A stretch of DNA of 34,209 nucleotides, from assembly GCA_903855945.1 (NCBI GenBank), contig CAIOAK010000144.1, positions 1-34,209 of the forward strand. The letters run 5' to 3'. The first letter of the stretch is position 1; every line of letters starts with the position of its first letter. The notes under the pieces were generated by a model. That model did no database searches, had not been told where the DNA came from, and was given only the letters and a program-made list of their open reading frames with translations. This document shows, one piece after another, positions 10,599-19,016 of this stretch. Both the position numbers and the translations under genes were made by a program. The stretch is from an uncultured Anaeromyxobacter sp. (GTDB lineage: Bacteria; Myxococcota; Myxococcia; Myxococcales; Anaeromyxobacteraceae).

Positions 10599-11636
10599 AT
10601 GCGTCGGATCGTAGCCGTGGTCAGCATCGTCGTGGTCTTGCTGGTCGCCCTCCTGGGCGTCCGGCTCTGGGTCCAGGCTCGGGCGCGCAACGCCCCGCCG
10701 GGGGGCTCGGGGGAGATCGAGGGCACCACGGTGGACGTCTCGGCGCGCATCACCGCCCGGGTCCTGAAGCTCGTGGCCGTGAAGGGGCGCCCGGTGAAGG
10801 CCGGCGACGTGCTCGTGGAGCTCGACTGCTCCGATCAGTCGGCCGTGCTCGCCGAGGCCGAGGCGCGGCTGGCGTCGGCCCGGGCCCAGGCGTCGGCGGC
10901 CGGGACCAACGTGGACGCCTCCCGGCGCGGTCAGGACGCGGCGGCGGCCGCCGAGGCGGCGGCGAAGGCGCAGGCGTCGGCGCTCGCGTCCCAGCGGGAC
11001 GTGGCGAAGCGCGAGGCGGCCCGTCTCGAGTCGCTGCCCGAGGACGTCTCCGCCTCCGCCCGGGACAGGGCGCGCGGCAGCGCCGATCAGCTGGCCGCAC
11101 AGACCGCGGCCGCCGAGGCCCAGGCCCGGGCCAGCGCGCAGCAGGCGCTCGCGGCCTCGCTCACCGTGCAGGCCACCGGGGCCCAGTCCACCTCCAGCCA
11201 GGCCACCGTGAAGGCGGCCGAGGAGGCGGCGCGGCGCAACCGGCTGCTCGCCGACGAGTGCGTCCTGCGCGCTCCGCGCGACGCCATGCTCGACGACCTG
11301 CCCCACGAGGTGGGGGAGCTCGTCCCGGCGGGGCAGCCGCTGGCCCGGCTCGTGGACATCTCCGAGGTCAAGGCCACCTTCTACCTGCCCAACGCCGAGA
11401 TCGGCGCGGCCCGCCCGGGCGGCAAGGCCACGGTCGTCGCCGACGCCTTCCCCGATCGCAGGTTCGAGGGGACGGTGGCCTCGGTCTCCTCCAAGGCCGA
11501 GTTCACTCCGCGTAACATCCAGACCCGCTCCGACCGCGACCGTCTCGTCTACCCGGTGGAGGTCCGGCTCCGGAACCCGGAGGGGCTGCTCCGCCCCGGG
11601 ATGCCGGTGCAGGTGACGCTGGCCCGGGGGGAGTGA
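10599..11636 (+). CDS. HlyD/YbhG-type membrane fusion protein
   Basis: 345-residue periplasmic adaptor of a tripartite exporter. One N-terminal membrane anchor (about 4-22). Lipoyl half-motif (VDVSARITARVLKLVAVKG then GDVLVELDCSD). A long Ala/Arg/Gln-rich alpha-hairpin of about 130 residues. Second lipoyl half (CVLRAPRDAMLDDLPHEVGELV) and beta-barrel/membrane-proximal domain ending in GMPVQVTLA. ATG 10599 is chosen because GAGGAG lies 7 nt upstream and the membrane anchor follows immediately. Further-upstream in-frame starts would add a low-complexity leader overlapping tolC. First gene of the exporter operon; 3 bp separate its stop from the next start. Confidence 0.92.
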   Translation: MRRIVAVVSIVVVLLVALLGVRLWVQARARNAPPGGSGEIEGTTVDVSARITARVLKLVAVKGRPVKAGDVLVELDCSDQSAVLAEAEARLASARAQASAAGTNVDASRRGQDAAAAAEAAAKAQASALASQRDVAKREAARLESLPEDVSASARDRARGSADQLAAQTAAAEAQARASAQQALAASLTVQATGAQSTSSQATVKAAEEAARRNRLLADECVLRAPRDAMLDDLPHEVGELVPAGQPLARLVDISEVKATFYLPNAEIGAARPGGKATVVADAFPDRRFEGTVASVSSKAEFTPRNIQTRSDRDRLVYPVEVRLRNPEGLLRPGMPVQVTLARGE

Positions 11637-11639
11637 GGG

Positions 11640-12551
11640 GTGGAAGCCGCCCTCGAGGCGCGCCGGATGGAGAAGCGCTTCGGCACGGTCGAGGCGCTCG
11701 CCGGCATGTCCTTCTCGGTCCGGGCCGGGGAGCTCTACGGGCTCGTCGGCCCCGACGGCGCGGGCAAGACCACCGCCATCCGCGCCCTGGCCGGTCTGCT
11801 CGACCTCGACGCCGGGGAGGCCCGGGTCCTCGACATGGACCCGCGCTCCGGCGGCGCGGTCCGCGAGGCGCTCGGGCTGCTCCCCCAGCAGTACAGCCTC
11901 TACCGGGATCTCACGGTGATGGAGAACCTGACCTTCTACTCCCGCCTCTACGTGCTCCCGCGCGACGTCTTCCGCCGCCGGGCCGAGCGGCTGCTGGCCA
12001 TCACGCGGCTCGACCGCTTCACCGACCGGCGCGCCGACCAGCTCTCCGGCGGCATGTACAAGAAGCTGGCGCTGGCCGCGGCGCTGCTCCACGAGCCCCG
12101 CGTGCTGCTCCTCGACGAGCCCACCAACGGCGTGGATCCGGTCTCGCGCCGCGAGCTCTGGGCGCTCCTCCACGAGTTCGTGCAGGGCGGGATGGCGGTG
12201 CTGGTCTCCACGCCGTACATGGACGAGGCCGAGCGCTGCGACCGGGTGGGGCTCGCCTACCGGGGGCGGCTGCTGCTCGAGGGCGAGCCGGGGGCGCTGC
12301 TCGCCGGGTTCGACGAGGAGGCCTACGAGATCGCCGGGGGGGACCGAGAGCGGGTGGAGGCGGCGCTCGAGACGTTGCCCTCGGTCCGGTCCGTCTCCCC
12401 GGCCGGCTCCCGCCTGCGCGTGGACCTGGCCGCCGGGGGGCGGGAGGGCGTCGCCGCGGCGCTCGCACCGCTGGGCGCGGAGCTTCGCCCGGTGGCCCCG
12501 AGCTTCGAGGACCTGTTCCTGTCCCGCCTGCAGGGGGAGCACGCAGCGTGA
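11640..12551 (+). CDS. ABC transporter ATPase, first half of a YbhF-like pair
   Basis: 303-residue nucleotide-binding protein of the drug-export ABC class. Walker A GPDGAGKTT at 37-45, Q-loop in LLPQQYSLY (Gln84), signature LSGGMYKKLALA at about 135-146, Walker B VLLLDEPTNGVDP and switch region VSTPYMDEAE. The usual H-loop His is replaced: TPYMDEAE has Pro where TH(Y/L)MDEAE is usual. This substitution is known in the first ATPase half of YbhF-type exporters, which may be catalytically weak. GTG start at 11640 lies 3 bp after the upstream stop. Its TGA overlaps the GTG of the second ATPase (GTGA), so the two probably form a heterodimer. Confidence 0.93.
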   Translation: MEAALEARRMEKRFGTVEALAGMSFSVRAGELYGLVGPDGAGKTTAIRALAGLLDLDAGEARVLDMDPRSGGAVREALGLLPQQYSLYRDLTVMENLTFYSRLYVLPRDVFRRRAERLLAITRLDRFTDRRADQLSGGMYKKLALAAALLHEPRVLLLDEPTNGVDPVSRRELWALLHEFVQGGMAVLVSTPYMDEAERCDRVGLAYRGRLLLEGEPGALLAGFDEEAYEIAGGDRERVEAALETLPSVRSVSPAGSRLRVDLAAGGREGVAAALAPLGAELRPVAPSFEDLFLSRLQGEHAA

Positions 12552-13510
12552 ACCCGGCCCCCTCCATCGAGGCCGAGCACCTCTCCCGCCGCTTCGGGGA
12601 GTTCCTGGCGGTGGACGACGTCTCCTTCCACGTGGAGAAGGGGGAGATCTTCGGCTACCTGGGCGCGAACGGCGCCGGCAAGTCCACCACCATCCGCATG
12701 CTCATCGGCCTGCTCGCCCCCACCAGCGGCCGGGCCACGGTGGCCGGCCACGACGTGGCCACCGACCCGGAGGGCGTGAAGGCGGCCATCGGCTACATGT
12801 CGCAGAAGTTCTCGCTCTACCTCGACCTCCCGGTGGAGGAGAACCTGCGCTTCTTCGGGGGCGCCTACGGGCTCTGGGGGAAGGACCTGCAGCGTCGCTC
12901 CGACGAGGTCCTCGAGCTCACCGGCCTCTCCGAGCACCGCAAGGCCATCACCGGCGCGCTGCCCGGCGGCATCCGCCAGCGGCTCGCGCTGGGGAGCGCG
13001 GTCCTTCACCGTCCGTCCATCGTCTTCCTCGACGAGCCCACCGCCGGCGTCGATCCCGAGGCCCGCCGCTCCTTCTGGCGCCTCATCCGCGACCTGTCCC
13101 GGGGAGGGACCACGGTCTTCGTCACCACCCACTACCTCGACGAGGCCGAGTACTGCCGCCGCATCGGCCTGATGGTGGACGGCCGGCTGGTGGCCCTCGA
13201 CACCCCGGCCGAGCTGAAGCGGACCTGGGTCCCCGACCGGGTCCTGCTGGTCCGCGGGCGGAACCTGACGGCCGGGATGACGGCCCTCCGCGACCGGCCC
13301 GGGGTCCGGGCCGCCGAGCCCTTCGGCGCCGGGCTCCACCTGCGCGTCGATCCGGCCGCCTGGACCGCGCCCGACGTGCGGGCGGCCCTGGAGGCGAGCG
13401 GTGGGGAGGGAGTCTCGGTGGAGGTGGCCGAGCCCACGCTCGAGGACGTGTTCCTGGCGGTGGTGGGGCGCGGCGCCGGGGCGCCTTCGGTTCAGGAGGT
13501 GGCGCCGTGA
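12548..13510 (+). CDS. ABC transporter ATPase, second half of a YbhF-like pair
   Basis: 320-residue ATPase. Walker A GANGAGKST at 39-47, Q-loop MSQKFSLY, signature LPGGIRQRLALG at about 138-149 (Pro in place of the Ser of LSGG), Walker B IVFLDEPTAGVDP and an intact H-loop VTTHYLDEAEY. It complements the first ATPase, which lacks the H-loop His, so the canonical site may be built from one good half of each subunit (inference). C-terminal about 80 residues form a DrrA-like extension ending in EPTLEDVFLAVVG. GTG 12548 overlaps the previous stop; its own TGA overlaps the first permease start (GTGA). The frame is open upstream, but that sequence is out-of-frame readthrough of the first ATPase gene. 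Confidence 0.93.
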   Translation: MNPAPSIEAEHLSRRFGEFLAVDDVSFHVEKGEIFGYLGANGAGKSTTIRMLIGLLAPTSGRATVAGHDVATDPEGVKAAIGYMSQKFSLYLDLPVEENLRFFGGAYGLWGKDLQRRSDEVLELTGLSEHRKAITGALPGGIRQRLALGSAVLHRPSIVFLDEPTAGVDPEARRSFWRLIRDLSRGGTTVFVTTHYLDEAEYCRRIGLMVDGRLVALDTPAELKRTWVPDRVLLVRGRNLTAGMTALRDRPGVRAAEPFGAGLHLRVDPAAWTAPDVRAALEASGGEGVSVEVAEPTLEDVFLAVVGRGAGAPSVQEVAP

Positions 13511-14649
13511 GGATGGCCGGAAGCCCGGCCGGGCGGTTCCTCGCCCGCGTGGGCGCCATCGCCTGGAAGGAGATCCTCCACATCCGGCGCGACCCCCGGA
13601 CCCTGCTGCTCGCGCTCGCCATGCCGGTGGTGATGCTGCTCCTCTTCGGCTACGGGGTGAGCTTCGACGTCGATCGGATCCCGCTCGCCGTCTCCGACCA
13701 GGACCGCACCGAGGCCTCGCGCCGGCTGGCGCTGGCCTTCACCGAGAACCACGAGTTCGAGCCGGTGGGCGGGGCCGACGCCGACGCCGCCGACACCGCC
13801 TTCCGCCGCCACCGGGCGCAGGCCATCCTGGTCATCCCCCAGGGCTTCGAGAAGGACCTGGCGCGCGGCGGACCGGCGCGGGCCCAGCTCCTCCTCGACG
13901 CCGCCGACCCGGTCACCGCCGGCCAGGTCCTCAACAAGGCGGACGCCATCGCCCTCTCCGAGAGCCGACGGGTGTCGGTGGGCCCCGGCATCTCCGCCGC
14001 CCCTCCACTTCAAGTGAAGGTGTCGTCCCGCTACAACCCGGAGGCCCGCTCGGCGGTCTTCATCGTGCCCGGGCTGGCGGCCTACCTCATGGCCATCAGC
14101 GCGGTCCTGCTCACCGCGCTCACCGTGGCCGGCGAGTGGGAGCGGGGCTCCATGGAGCAGCTCTTCGCCTCGCCGGTGAGCCGGCTCGAGATCGTGCTGG
14201 GCAAGCTCCTGCCCTACCTGGTGGTCGGGCTCATCCAGCTGCTCCTCGTCCTGGGGGTCGGGACCAACGTCTTCGACGTGCCCATCATGGGAAGCCCGCT
14301 CCTCGTCATCCTGGCCGGGACGCTGTTCCTGGCCGGGATGCTGGGCCAGGGGCTCCTCATCTCGGTGCTGGCGAAGAACCAGCTGGTGGCCACCCAGGCC
14401 GGCAGCCTCTCCTCCCTGCTCCCGAGCCTGCTCCTCTCCGGCATGCTCGTCCCCATCGACAACATGCCGGCGATCCTCCGCCTGCTCTCGCGGATCGTGC
14501 CCGCCCGGTACATGGTGGACGCGCTCCGGCAGATCCTGCTCAAGGGGAACGGGTTCGCGCAGGTCTGGCCCGACCTCCTCGCCATGCTGGTCTTCGCCGT
14601 GGTGATCGTGGCGCTCGCCACGGTCCGCTTCAAGAGGAGGATCGCGTGA
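13507..14649 (+). CDS. ABC-2 type permease (YbhS/YhhJ-like)
   Basis: 380-residue membrane subunit of the exporter. One membrane segment near 28-48 (TLLLALAMPVVMLLLFGYGV) is followed by a large extracytoplasmic domain (about 50-180), then five more membrane segments after FIVPGLAAYLMAISAVLLTALT, typical of ABC-2 permeases. The WERGSMEQLFASPVSRLEI segment is the conserved coupling-helix region. GTG 13507 overlaps the ATPase stop; an ATG two codons later (13513) is an alternative. Its stop overlaps the next permease start by GTGA, completing a tightly coupled five-gene operon. Confidence 0.92.
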   Translation: MRMAGSPAGRFLARVGAIAWKEILHIRRDPRTLLLALAMPVVMLLLFGYGVSFDVDRIPLAVSDQDRTEASRRLALAFTENHEFEPVGGADADAADTAFRRHRAQAILVIPQGFEKDLARGGPARAQLLLDAADPVTAGQVLNKADAIALSESRRVSVGPGISAAPPLQVKVSSRYNPEARSAVFIVPGLAAYLMAISAVLLTALTVAGEWERGSMEQLFASPVSRLEIVLGKLLPYLVVGLIQLLLVLGVGTNVFDVPIMGSPLLVILAGTLFLAGMLGQGLLISVLAKNQLVATQAGSLSSLLPSLLLSGMLVPIDNMPAILRLLSRIVPARYMVDALRQILLKGNGFAQVWPDLLAMLVFAVVIVALATVRFKRRIA

Positions 14650-15797
14650 GCGCGGAGCGGCGCCCGGCCCGGGCATGGATCCAGTACGTCGCGGTGGTGC
14701 GCAAGGAGGTCCTCCAGACGCTCCGGGACCGGCGCGTCATGTTCATGCTGATCTTCGCGCCGTTCCTGCAGACGCTGGTCCTGGGCTTCGCGGTGGACTT
14801 CGACGTCGATCGGGTGCCCACCGTGGTCGCCGACCAGGACCGCAGCCTGGAGAGCCGCACCCACCTGCGCCGGGTGCTCGCCGACGGCACGCTGCGCTTC
14901 GCCGGGGGAGCGGACAGCGCCGAGCAGGGCGCCGCCGCGCTCGAGACCGGCGAGGCGGCTGCGGTGCTGGTCATCCCGCCCCGCTTCGGCTCCGACGTGG
15001 TGGCCGGGCGCCCCGCCCAGGTCCAGATGATCCTCGACGGGACCGACCCCAACCGGTCCAACGTGGCGGCCGGCGCGGTCTCCCGCTACTTCGGGGAGGA
15101 CGCCCTGCGGCGCGGGAGCGAGCGCGCCCGGGCCGCCGGCGTGCCCCCTCCGGCCCGCATCGAGATCGTGCCCCGGCTCTACTACAACCCCGGCCTGAAG
15201 AGCCCGCCCTACATCGTGCCGGGCATCGCGGCCATGCTGCTCGTCGTCGTCACCACCCTGGTCACCGCCATGGGGCTGGCCCGCGAGCGGGAGCAGGGGA
15301 CGCTGGAGCAGGTGGCGGTCACGCCCGTCCCGGCCTCGGTGCTGCTCGCCGCGAAGATGACCCCCTTCGTCTTCATCGGATTCTTCGACGTGCTGCTCCT
15401 CGTCACCGTGGGCACCTGGGTCTTCGGGGTCCCGCTGCGGGGAAACCTGGCGGTGATGGCGGTGGCGACGCTGCTCTACCTGCTCTCCACGCTGGGCGTG
15501 GGGCTGCTCATCTCCACCATCTCCGCGAACCAGCAGCAGGCGTTCCTGGGCGGCTTCCTCTTCACGCTGCCGGCCATGCTGCTCTCCGGGATCATGACGC
15601 CGGTCGATTCGATGCCGCGCTGGATGCAGTGGATGACCTACGCCAACCCGCTGCGCTACTTCCAGGAGATCGCCCGCTCCAACCTGCTCAAGGGAGGGGG
15701 TTTCGCCGACCTCTGGCCGCAGCTGGTGGCGCTCACGTTCTTCGGGATGACCATCTTCGGGCTGGCCGCGGCCCGATTCCGCAAGCGCACCTCGTAG
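14646..15797 (+). CDS. ABC-2 type permease (YbhR-like)
   Basis: 383-residue second permease, homologous to the first along its full length. N-terminal membrane segment (MFMLIFAPFLQTLVLGFAV), extracytoplasmic domain starting VDFDVDRVPTVVADQDRS, then VPGIAAMLLVVVTTLVTAMGLAREREQGTLEQVAVTP with the coupling helix, and further membrane segments to the C-terminus (FRKRTS). The same order of membrane fusion protein, ATPase(s), permease, permease occurs in E. coli ybhGFSR. It forms a heterodimeric channel with the preceding gene product (inference). Last gene of the operon; it converges with the amidase gene with 16 bp between stops. Confidence 0.92.
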   Translation: MSAERRPARAWIQYVAVVRKEVLQTLRDRRVMFMLIFAPFLQTLVLGFAVDFDVDRVPTVVADQDRSLESRTHLRRVLADGTLRFAGGADSAEQGAAALETGEAAAVLVIPPRFGSDVVAGRPAQVQMILDGTDPNRSNVAAGAVSRYFGEDALRRGSERARAAGVPPPARIEIVPRLYYNPGLKSPPYIVPGIAAMLLVVVTTLVTAMGLAREREQGTLEQVAVTPVPASVLLAAKMTPFVFIGFFDVLLLVTVGTWVFGVPLRGNLAVMAVATLLYLLSTLGVGLLISTISANQQQAFLGGFLFTLPAMLLSGIMTPVDSMPRWMQWMTYANPLRYFQEIARSNLLKGGGFADLWPQLVALTFFGMTIFGLAAARFRKRTS

Positions 15798-15813
15798 GCG
15801 GCGCGCCCGCTCC

Positions 15814-16629
15814 TCAGAGCCGGCGGTGCGTGAGCGCGGGCAGCTCCTGCCGCGCCTTCTCCATCCGGGGCCGGTCGAAGCGGGCCACGCACACCCCCTC
15901 GCCGTCCGGGCAGCGGGCCAGCACGGTTCCCCAGGCGTCCACCACCATGGCGTTGCCGTAGGTGAGCCGGTTGGCCGAGTGGCGCCCCACCTGCGCCGGG
16001 GCCACCACGTAGCAGAGGTTCTCGATGGCCCGCGCGCGGAGCAGGACCTCCCAGTGGTCCTTGCCGGTGAAGAGCGTGAAGGCGGCGGGCACGAAGATCA
16101 CCTCGGCGCCCAGCCCGGACAGCTTCCGGTACAGCTCCGGGAAGCGGAGGTCGTAGCAGATGGTGAGCCCCACCCGCCCGAGCGGGGTGGTGGCGAGCAC
16201 CGCCTCGCTCCCCGGGGCCACGGTCTCGCTCTCGGCGTAGCGGGCCCCGTCCGGGATGTTCACGTCGAAGAGGTGGATCTTCCGGTAGGCCGCGGCGATG
16301 GAGCCGTCATCGGCCACGAGGACGCTCGTGTTGGCGGTCTTCCCGGGGTCGTCCACCTTCTCGGCGATCGATCCGGCGACGACCCAGATCTTCCGGTCGC
16401 GGGCCACGTCGCGGATGGCGGCCAGGGTGGGCCCGTCCAGCGTCTCGGCCGTGGCGATGCGCTCCTCGTCGCGCCCCATGAAGGCGAAGTTCTCGGGCAG
16501 ACCCACCAGCCGGGCGCCCAGGTCGGCGGCCTCGTTCAGGAGCCGGATGGCGGTGGACAGGTTCCGGGACCGGTCCGCCGTCGAGGTCATCTGCACCGCG
16601 CCCAGGAGGTACGTCGCCGGAGGGGCCAT
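15814..16629 (-). CDS. Carbon-nitrogen hydrolase (nitrilase superfamily, Nit-like amidase)
   Basis: 271-residue cytosolic amidase with the complete catalytic triad of the nitrilase superfamily: Glu46 (LPENFAFMG), Lys117 (YRKIHLFDV) and Cys158 (LTICYDLRFPELYR). The Y-D-L-R-F-P-E-L-Y context after Cys and the IHLFDV segment are those of the Nit1/Nit2 group, whose best-known reaction is repair of deaminated glutathione or omega-amide hydrolysis. Substrate is inferred by family only. ATG at 16629; it is divergent from the MerR-type regulator with 26 bp between the starts, too short for two independent full promoters without overlap. Confidence 0.9.
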   Translation of the reverse strand: MAPPATYLLGAVQMTSTADRSRNLSTAIRLLNEAADLGARLVGLPENFAFMGRDEERIATAETLDGPTLAAIRDVARDRKIWVVAGSIAEKVDDPGKTANTSVLVADDGSIAAAYRKIHLFDVNIPDGARYAESETVAPGSEAVLATTPLGRVGLTICYDLRFPELYRKLSGLGAEVIFVPAAFTLFTGKDHWEVLLRARAIENLCYVVAPAQVGRHSANRLTYGNAMVVDAWGTVLARCPDGEGVCVARFDRPRMEKARQELPALTHRRL

Positions 16630-16655
16630 GGATTCTCCTTATCACGGAGTGGTGT

Positions 16656-17255
16656 ATGCTCCGCACCTCCCCGATGCGCAGGTTCTACACCACATTCGAG
16701 GCGGCCCACGTGCTCGGCGTCTCCCTGCCGACCGTGGTCAACTGGATCAAGGCCCGCAAGCTCCAGGCGCACCGGACGCCCGGCGGGCACCGCCGGATCG
16801 CGCGCGAGGAACTCGCCGCCTTCATGTCCCACCACGGGATGCCGCTGCCCGAGGATCTCGCCGACGCGGTGGACTCGCGGCGGCGCGCGCTCGTGGTCGG
16901 GGAGCCCGGAGCCGCGGTGGACCACGTGGTCCGGCAGCTCCAGGAGGCGGGGCTCGTCACCCAGCCCGCGAACCCCGGATTCTCGGCCGGCCTCGCCGCC
17001 GCCCGATTCGCCCCCGACGTCGTGCTCCTCGTCGATCCCCCGGCCGACGGCGGGAACACGCTGGCCGGGCTGCGGGGCGACGTCGCGCTCGGCCCGGTTC
17101 CCATCGTGGCCGCGGCGCGGGCCGAGTTCGTGCAGCGGCTGCGTGCCATGGGTTGCGATCTGGTGCTGGCGTCGCCGATCCCCGATGGAGCGCTCGCCGC
17201 CGCGGCCACCCAGGCGGTGGCCACGGCCTCGGCCGCCCCGCGCCGGAGAACGTAG
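16656..17255 (+). CDS. MerR-type HTH regulator with receiver-like C-terminal domain
   Basis: 199 residues. N-terminal MerR/excisionase winged helix (YTTFEAAHVLGVSLPTVVNWIKARKLQAHRTPGGHRRI), the GGHRR wing being typical. A linker then leads to a C-terminal domain with receiver-like alternation (RRALVVGEPGAAVDHVVRQLQEAG, PDVVLLVDPPADGG, VPIVAAARAE, CDLVLASPIPDGALAAAA). The acidic pair of true receivers is replaced (VVGEPG), and Lys of the C-terminal KP motif is replaced by Ser-Pro, so it is probably not phosphorylated. ATG 16656 (CGGAG upstream) and ATG 16674 are both possible. It may regulate the divergent amidase or the TPR operon 10 bp downstream. Confidence 0.8.
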   Translation: MLRTSPMRRFYTTFEAAHVLGVSLPTVVNWIKARKLQAHRTPGGHRRIAREELAAFMSHHGMPLPEDLADAVDSRRRALVVGEPGAAVDHVVRQLQEAGLVTQPANPGFSAGLAAARFAPDVVLLVDPPADGGNTLAGLRGDVALGPVPIVAAARAEFVQRLRAMGCDLVLASPIPDGALAAAATQAVATASAAPRRRT

Positions 17256-17265
17256 GGGGCGACGC

Positions 17266-19014
17266 TTGTCCCGCCTCTCCCTCCTCGCGGCCCTGGTCGC
17301 GCTTGCCGCGTCGCCGGCGTGGGCCGAGCCGGCGTCGGCACGAGCCTACGCCTCCTACCTGCGCGGCCGGCTCGCCGAGCAGCAGAGCGACTGGCGCGCC
17401 GCGCTGGAGGCCTACCGTGCCGCGGTGGAGGCCGATCCCCGGGCGCCCGTCCTCCGCGTGGCGCTGGCCGAGGCCCGGGCCCGCACCGGCGACCTGCCCG
17501 GCGCCGAGGAGGAGGGGCTCAAGGCGATCGCGCTCGCCCCCGACGAACCGTCCGCCGCCGCAGCCTGGCTCATCCTGGGGAAGACCGCCGCGATCTCGCA
17601 TCGCCTGGCCGACGCCGAGCGCGCATACCGCGCATCCATCGCCGTGCAGACGGCCCTCGCCGCTGGCGCCCCTCCGGGGAGCGGCGACGTCGAACCGGAG
17701 GCCTGGCGGCTGCTCGCCCAGTCGCGGCTCGACGCCGGCGACGGTCCGGGCGCCGAGGCCGTGCTCGGGGACCTGGCCCGCCTCCGACCCGCCGACGGTG
17801 CCGCCGCGCTCCGCGACCTGGGCCGGGCGCTCCAGGATCGCAAGGACCTCGACGGCGCGGCCGCCCTGTTCGCCCGCGCGGTCTCGATCGAGCGGCGGGA
17901 CGTGGAGGCCTGGCGCCGCCTGGCCGACCTCGAGGAGTCTCGCCGCCGGTTCGACGAGGCGCGGAAGGCCTGGCAGGGGCTCCTCCGGCAGGATTCCGAC
18001 GACGTCGAGGCGCTCGTGGCGCTCGGCCGGTTGCAGCTCCGCACCGGGAACACGGATGCGGCCCGGGCCCTCTTCGACCAGGCGGTCCACGTCTCCACCG
18101 ACGACGTGGACGTGCGCGTGCGCGTGGGCTTCGCGTGGCTCGATGCACGCCGCCCGTCCGAGGCGATCGCGGTGGTCGATCGGGGGTTGCGCAACTCGGC
18201 CGACGGTCGGCTCCTCTACGTCCGGGGCCTGGCGCTGCGGGAGGAACGGCGCCTCGAGGAATCGGCCGCGGCCCTCGGCGCGGTGGCCACCGGCAACGTG
18301 GAGATGGACCTCTCGGCGCTCGCCGCCCGGGCCTCCGTGCTGGCCCAGTCCGGGAAGGTGCCGGCCGCGCTCGCGCTCCTCGACCGGGCGCTCGCCGCGC
18401 GCCCCGGCGACGTCCGGCTCGTGAGCGCCAGGGGGTACGTGCTGGAGAAGGCCGGGCGCTCGGCCGAGGCGGTGACCTTCATCGAGAGGGAACTCCGGTC
18501 GCAGCCCCGCAGCGAGCGGCTGCTCTTCGCGCTCGGCGTGGCCCAGGAGCGCGCCGGGGACCGGGCCGGCGCCATCGCCACGATGCGCCGGGCCATGGAG
18601 GCCTCGCCCGACAACGCCGACGCGATGAACTTCGTGGGCTACACCCTCTCCGAGAAGGGGGAGGACCTCGACGAGGCCGAGACCCTGGTGCGGCGCGCGC
18701 TCGAGATCGACCCGGACAACGGGTCGTTCCTCGACTCGCTGGGATGGATCCAGTACCAGCGCGGCGACCTGGTGGCCGCCGTGGCCACGCTGGAGAAGGC
18801 CGAGGGGCTGGCGGGCGCCGAGCCCACCATCCTGGAGCACCTGGGCGACGCCTACCGGCGGTCGCACCGGGAGGCCGACGCTGCCCGGGCCTGGCGCCGG
18901 GCGCTCGGGGCCATCGACGGCGGGGCCGACACCGACCAGCCGGACCAGCGGGCCGCCATCGAGCGGAAGCTCCGCGAGCTGCCGGGCGGCGACGTCCGTC
19001 CGGCGAGGAGGTGA
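17266..19014 (+). CDS. Exported TPR-repeat protein
   Basis: 582-residue protein with a signal peptide (LSRLSLLAALVALAASPAWA, cleavage before Glu21) and tetratricopeptide repeats almost end to end: A-Y-x-x-A-V-x-x-D-P motifs such as ALEAYRAAVEADPRAP, ALLDRALAARPGD, AMRRAMEASPDN-like and LVRRALEIDPDNGSFLDSLGW. The last pattern is common in periplasmic TPR proteins of delta-proteobacteria. The TTG at 17266 is chosen because AGGGGGCG ends 4 nt before it and the signal peptide follows at once. TPR proteins scaffold complexes; no partner can be named. Its stop sits within the ribosome-binding region of the hydrolase gene, the second gene of a probable six-gene operon. Confidence 0.88.
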   Translation: MSRLSLLAALVALAASPAWAEPASARAYASYLRGRLAEQQSDWRAALEAYRAAVEADPRAPVLRVALAEARARTGDLPGAEEEGLKAIALAPDEPSAAAAWLILGKTAAISHRLADAERAYRASIAVQTALAAGAPPGSGDVEPEAWRLLAQSRLDAGDGPGAEAVLGDLARLRPADGAAALRDLGRALQDRKDLDGAAALFARAVSIERRDVEAWRRLADLEESRRRFDEARKAWQGLLRQDSDDVEALVALGRLQLRTGNTDAARALFDQAVHVSTDDVDVRVRVGFAWLDARRPSEAIAVVDRGLRNSADGRLLYVRGLALREERRLEESAAALGAVATGNVEMDLSALAARASVLAQSGKVPAALALLDRALAARPGDVRLVSARGYVLEKAGRSAEAVTFIERELRSQPRSERLLFALGVAQERAGDRAGAIATMRRAMEASPDNADAMNFVGYTLSEKGEDLDEAETLVRRALEIDPDNGSFLDSLGWIQYQRGDLVAAVATLEKAEGLAGAEPTILEHLGDAYRRSHREADAARAWRRALGAIDGGADTDQPDQRAAIERKLRELPGGDVRPARR

Positions 19015-19016
19015 AC

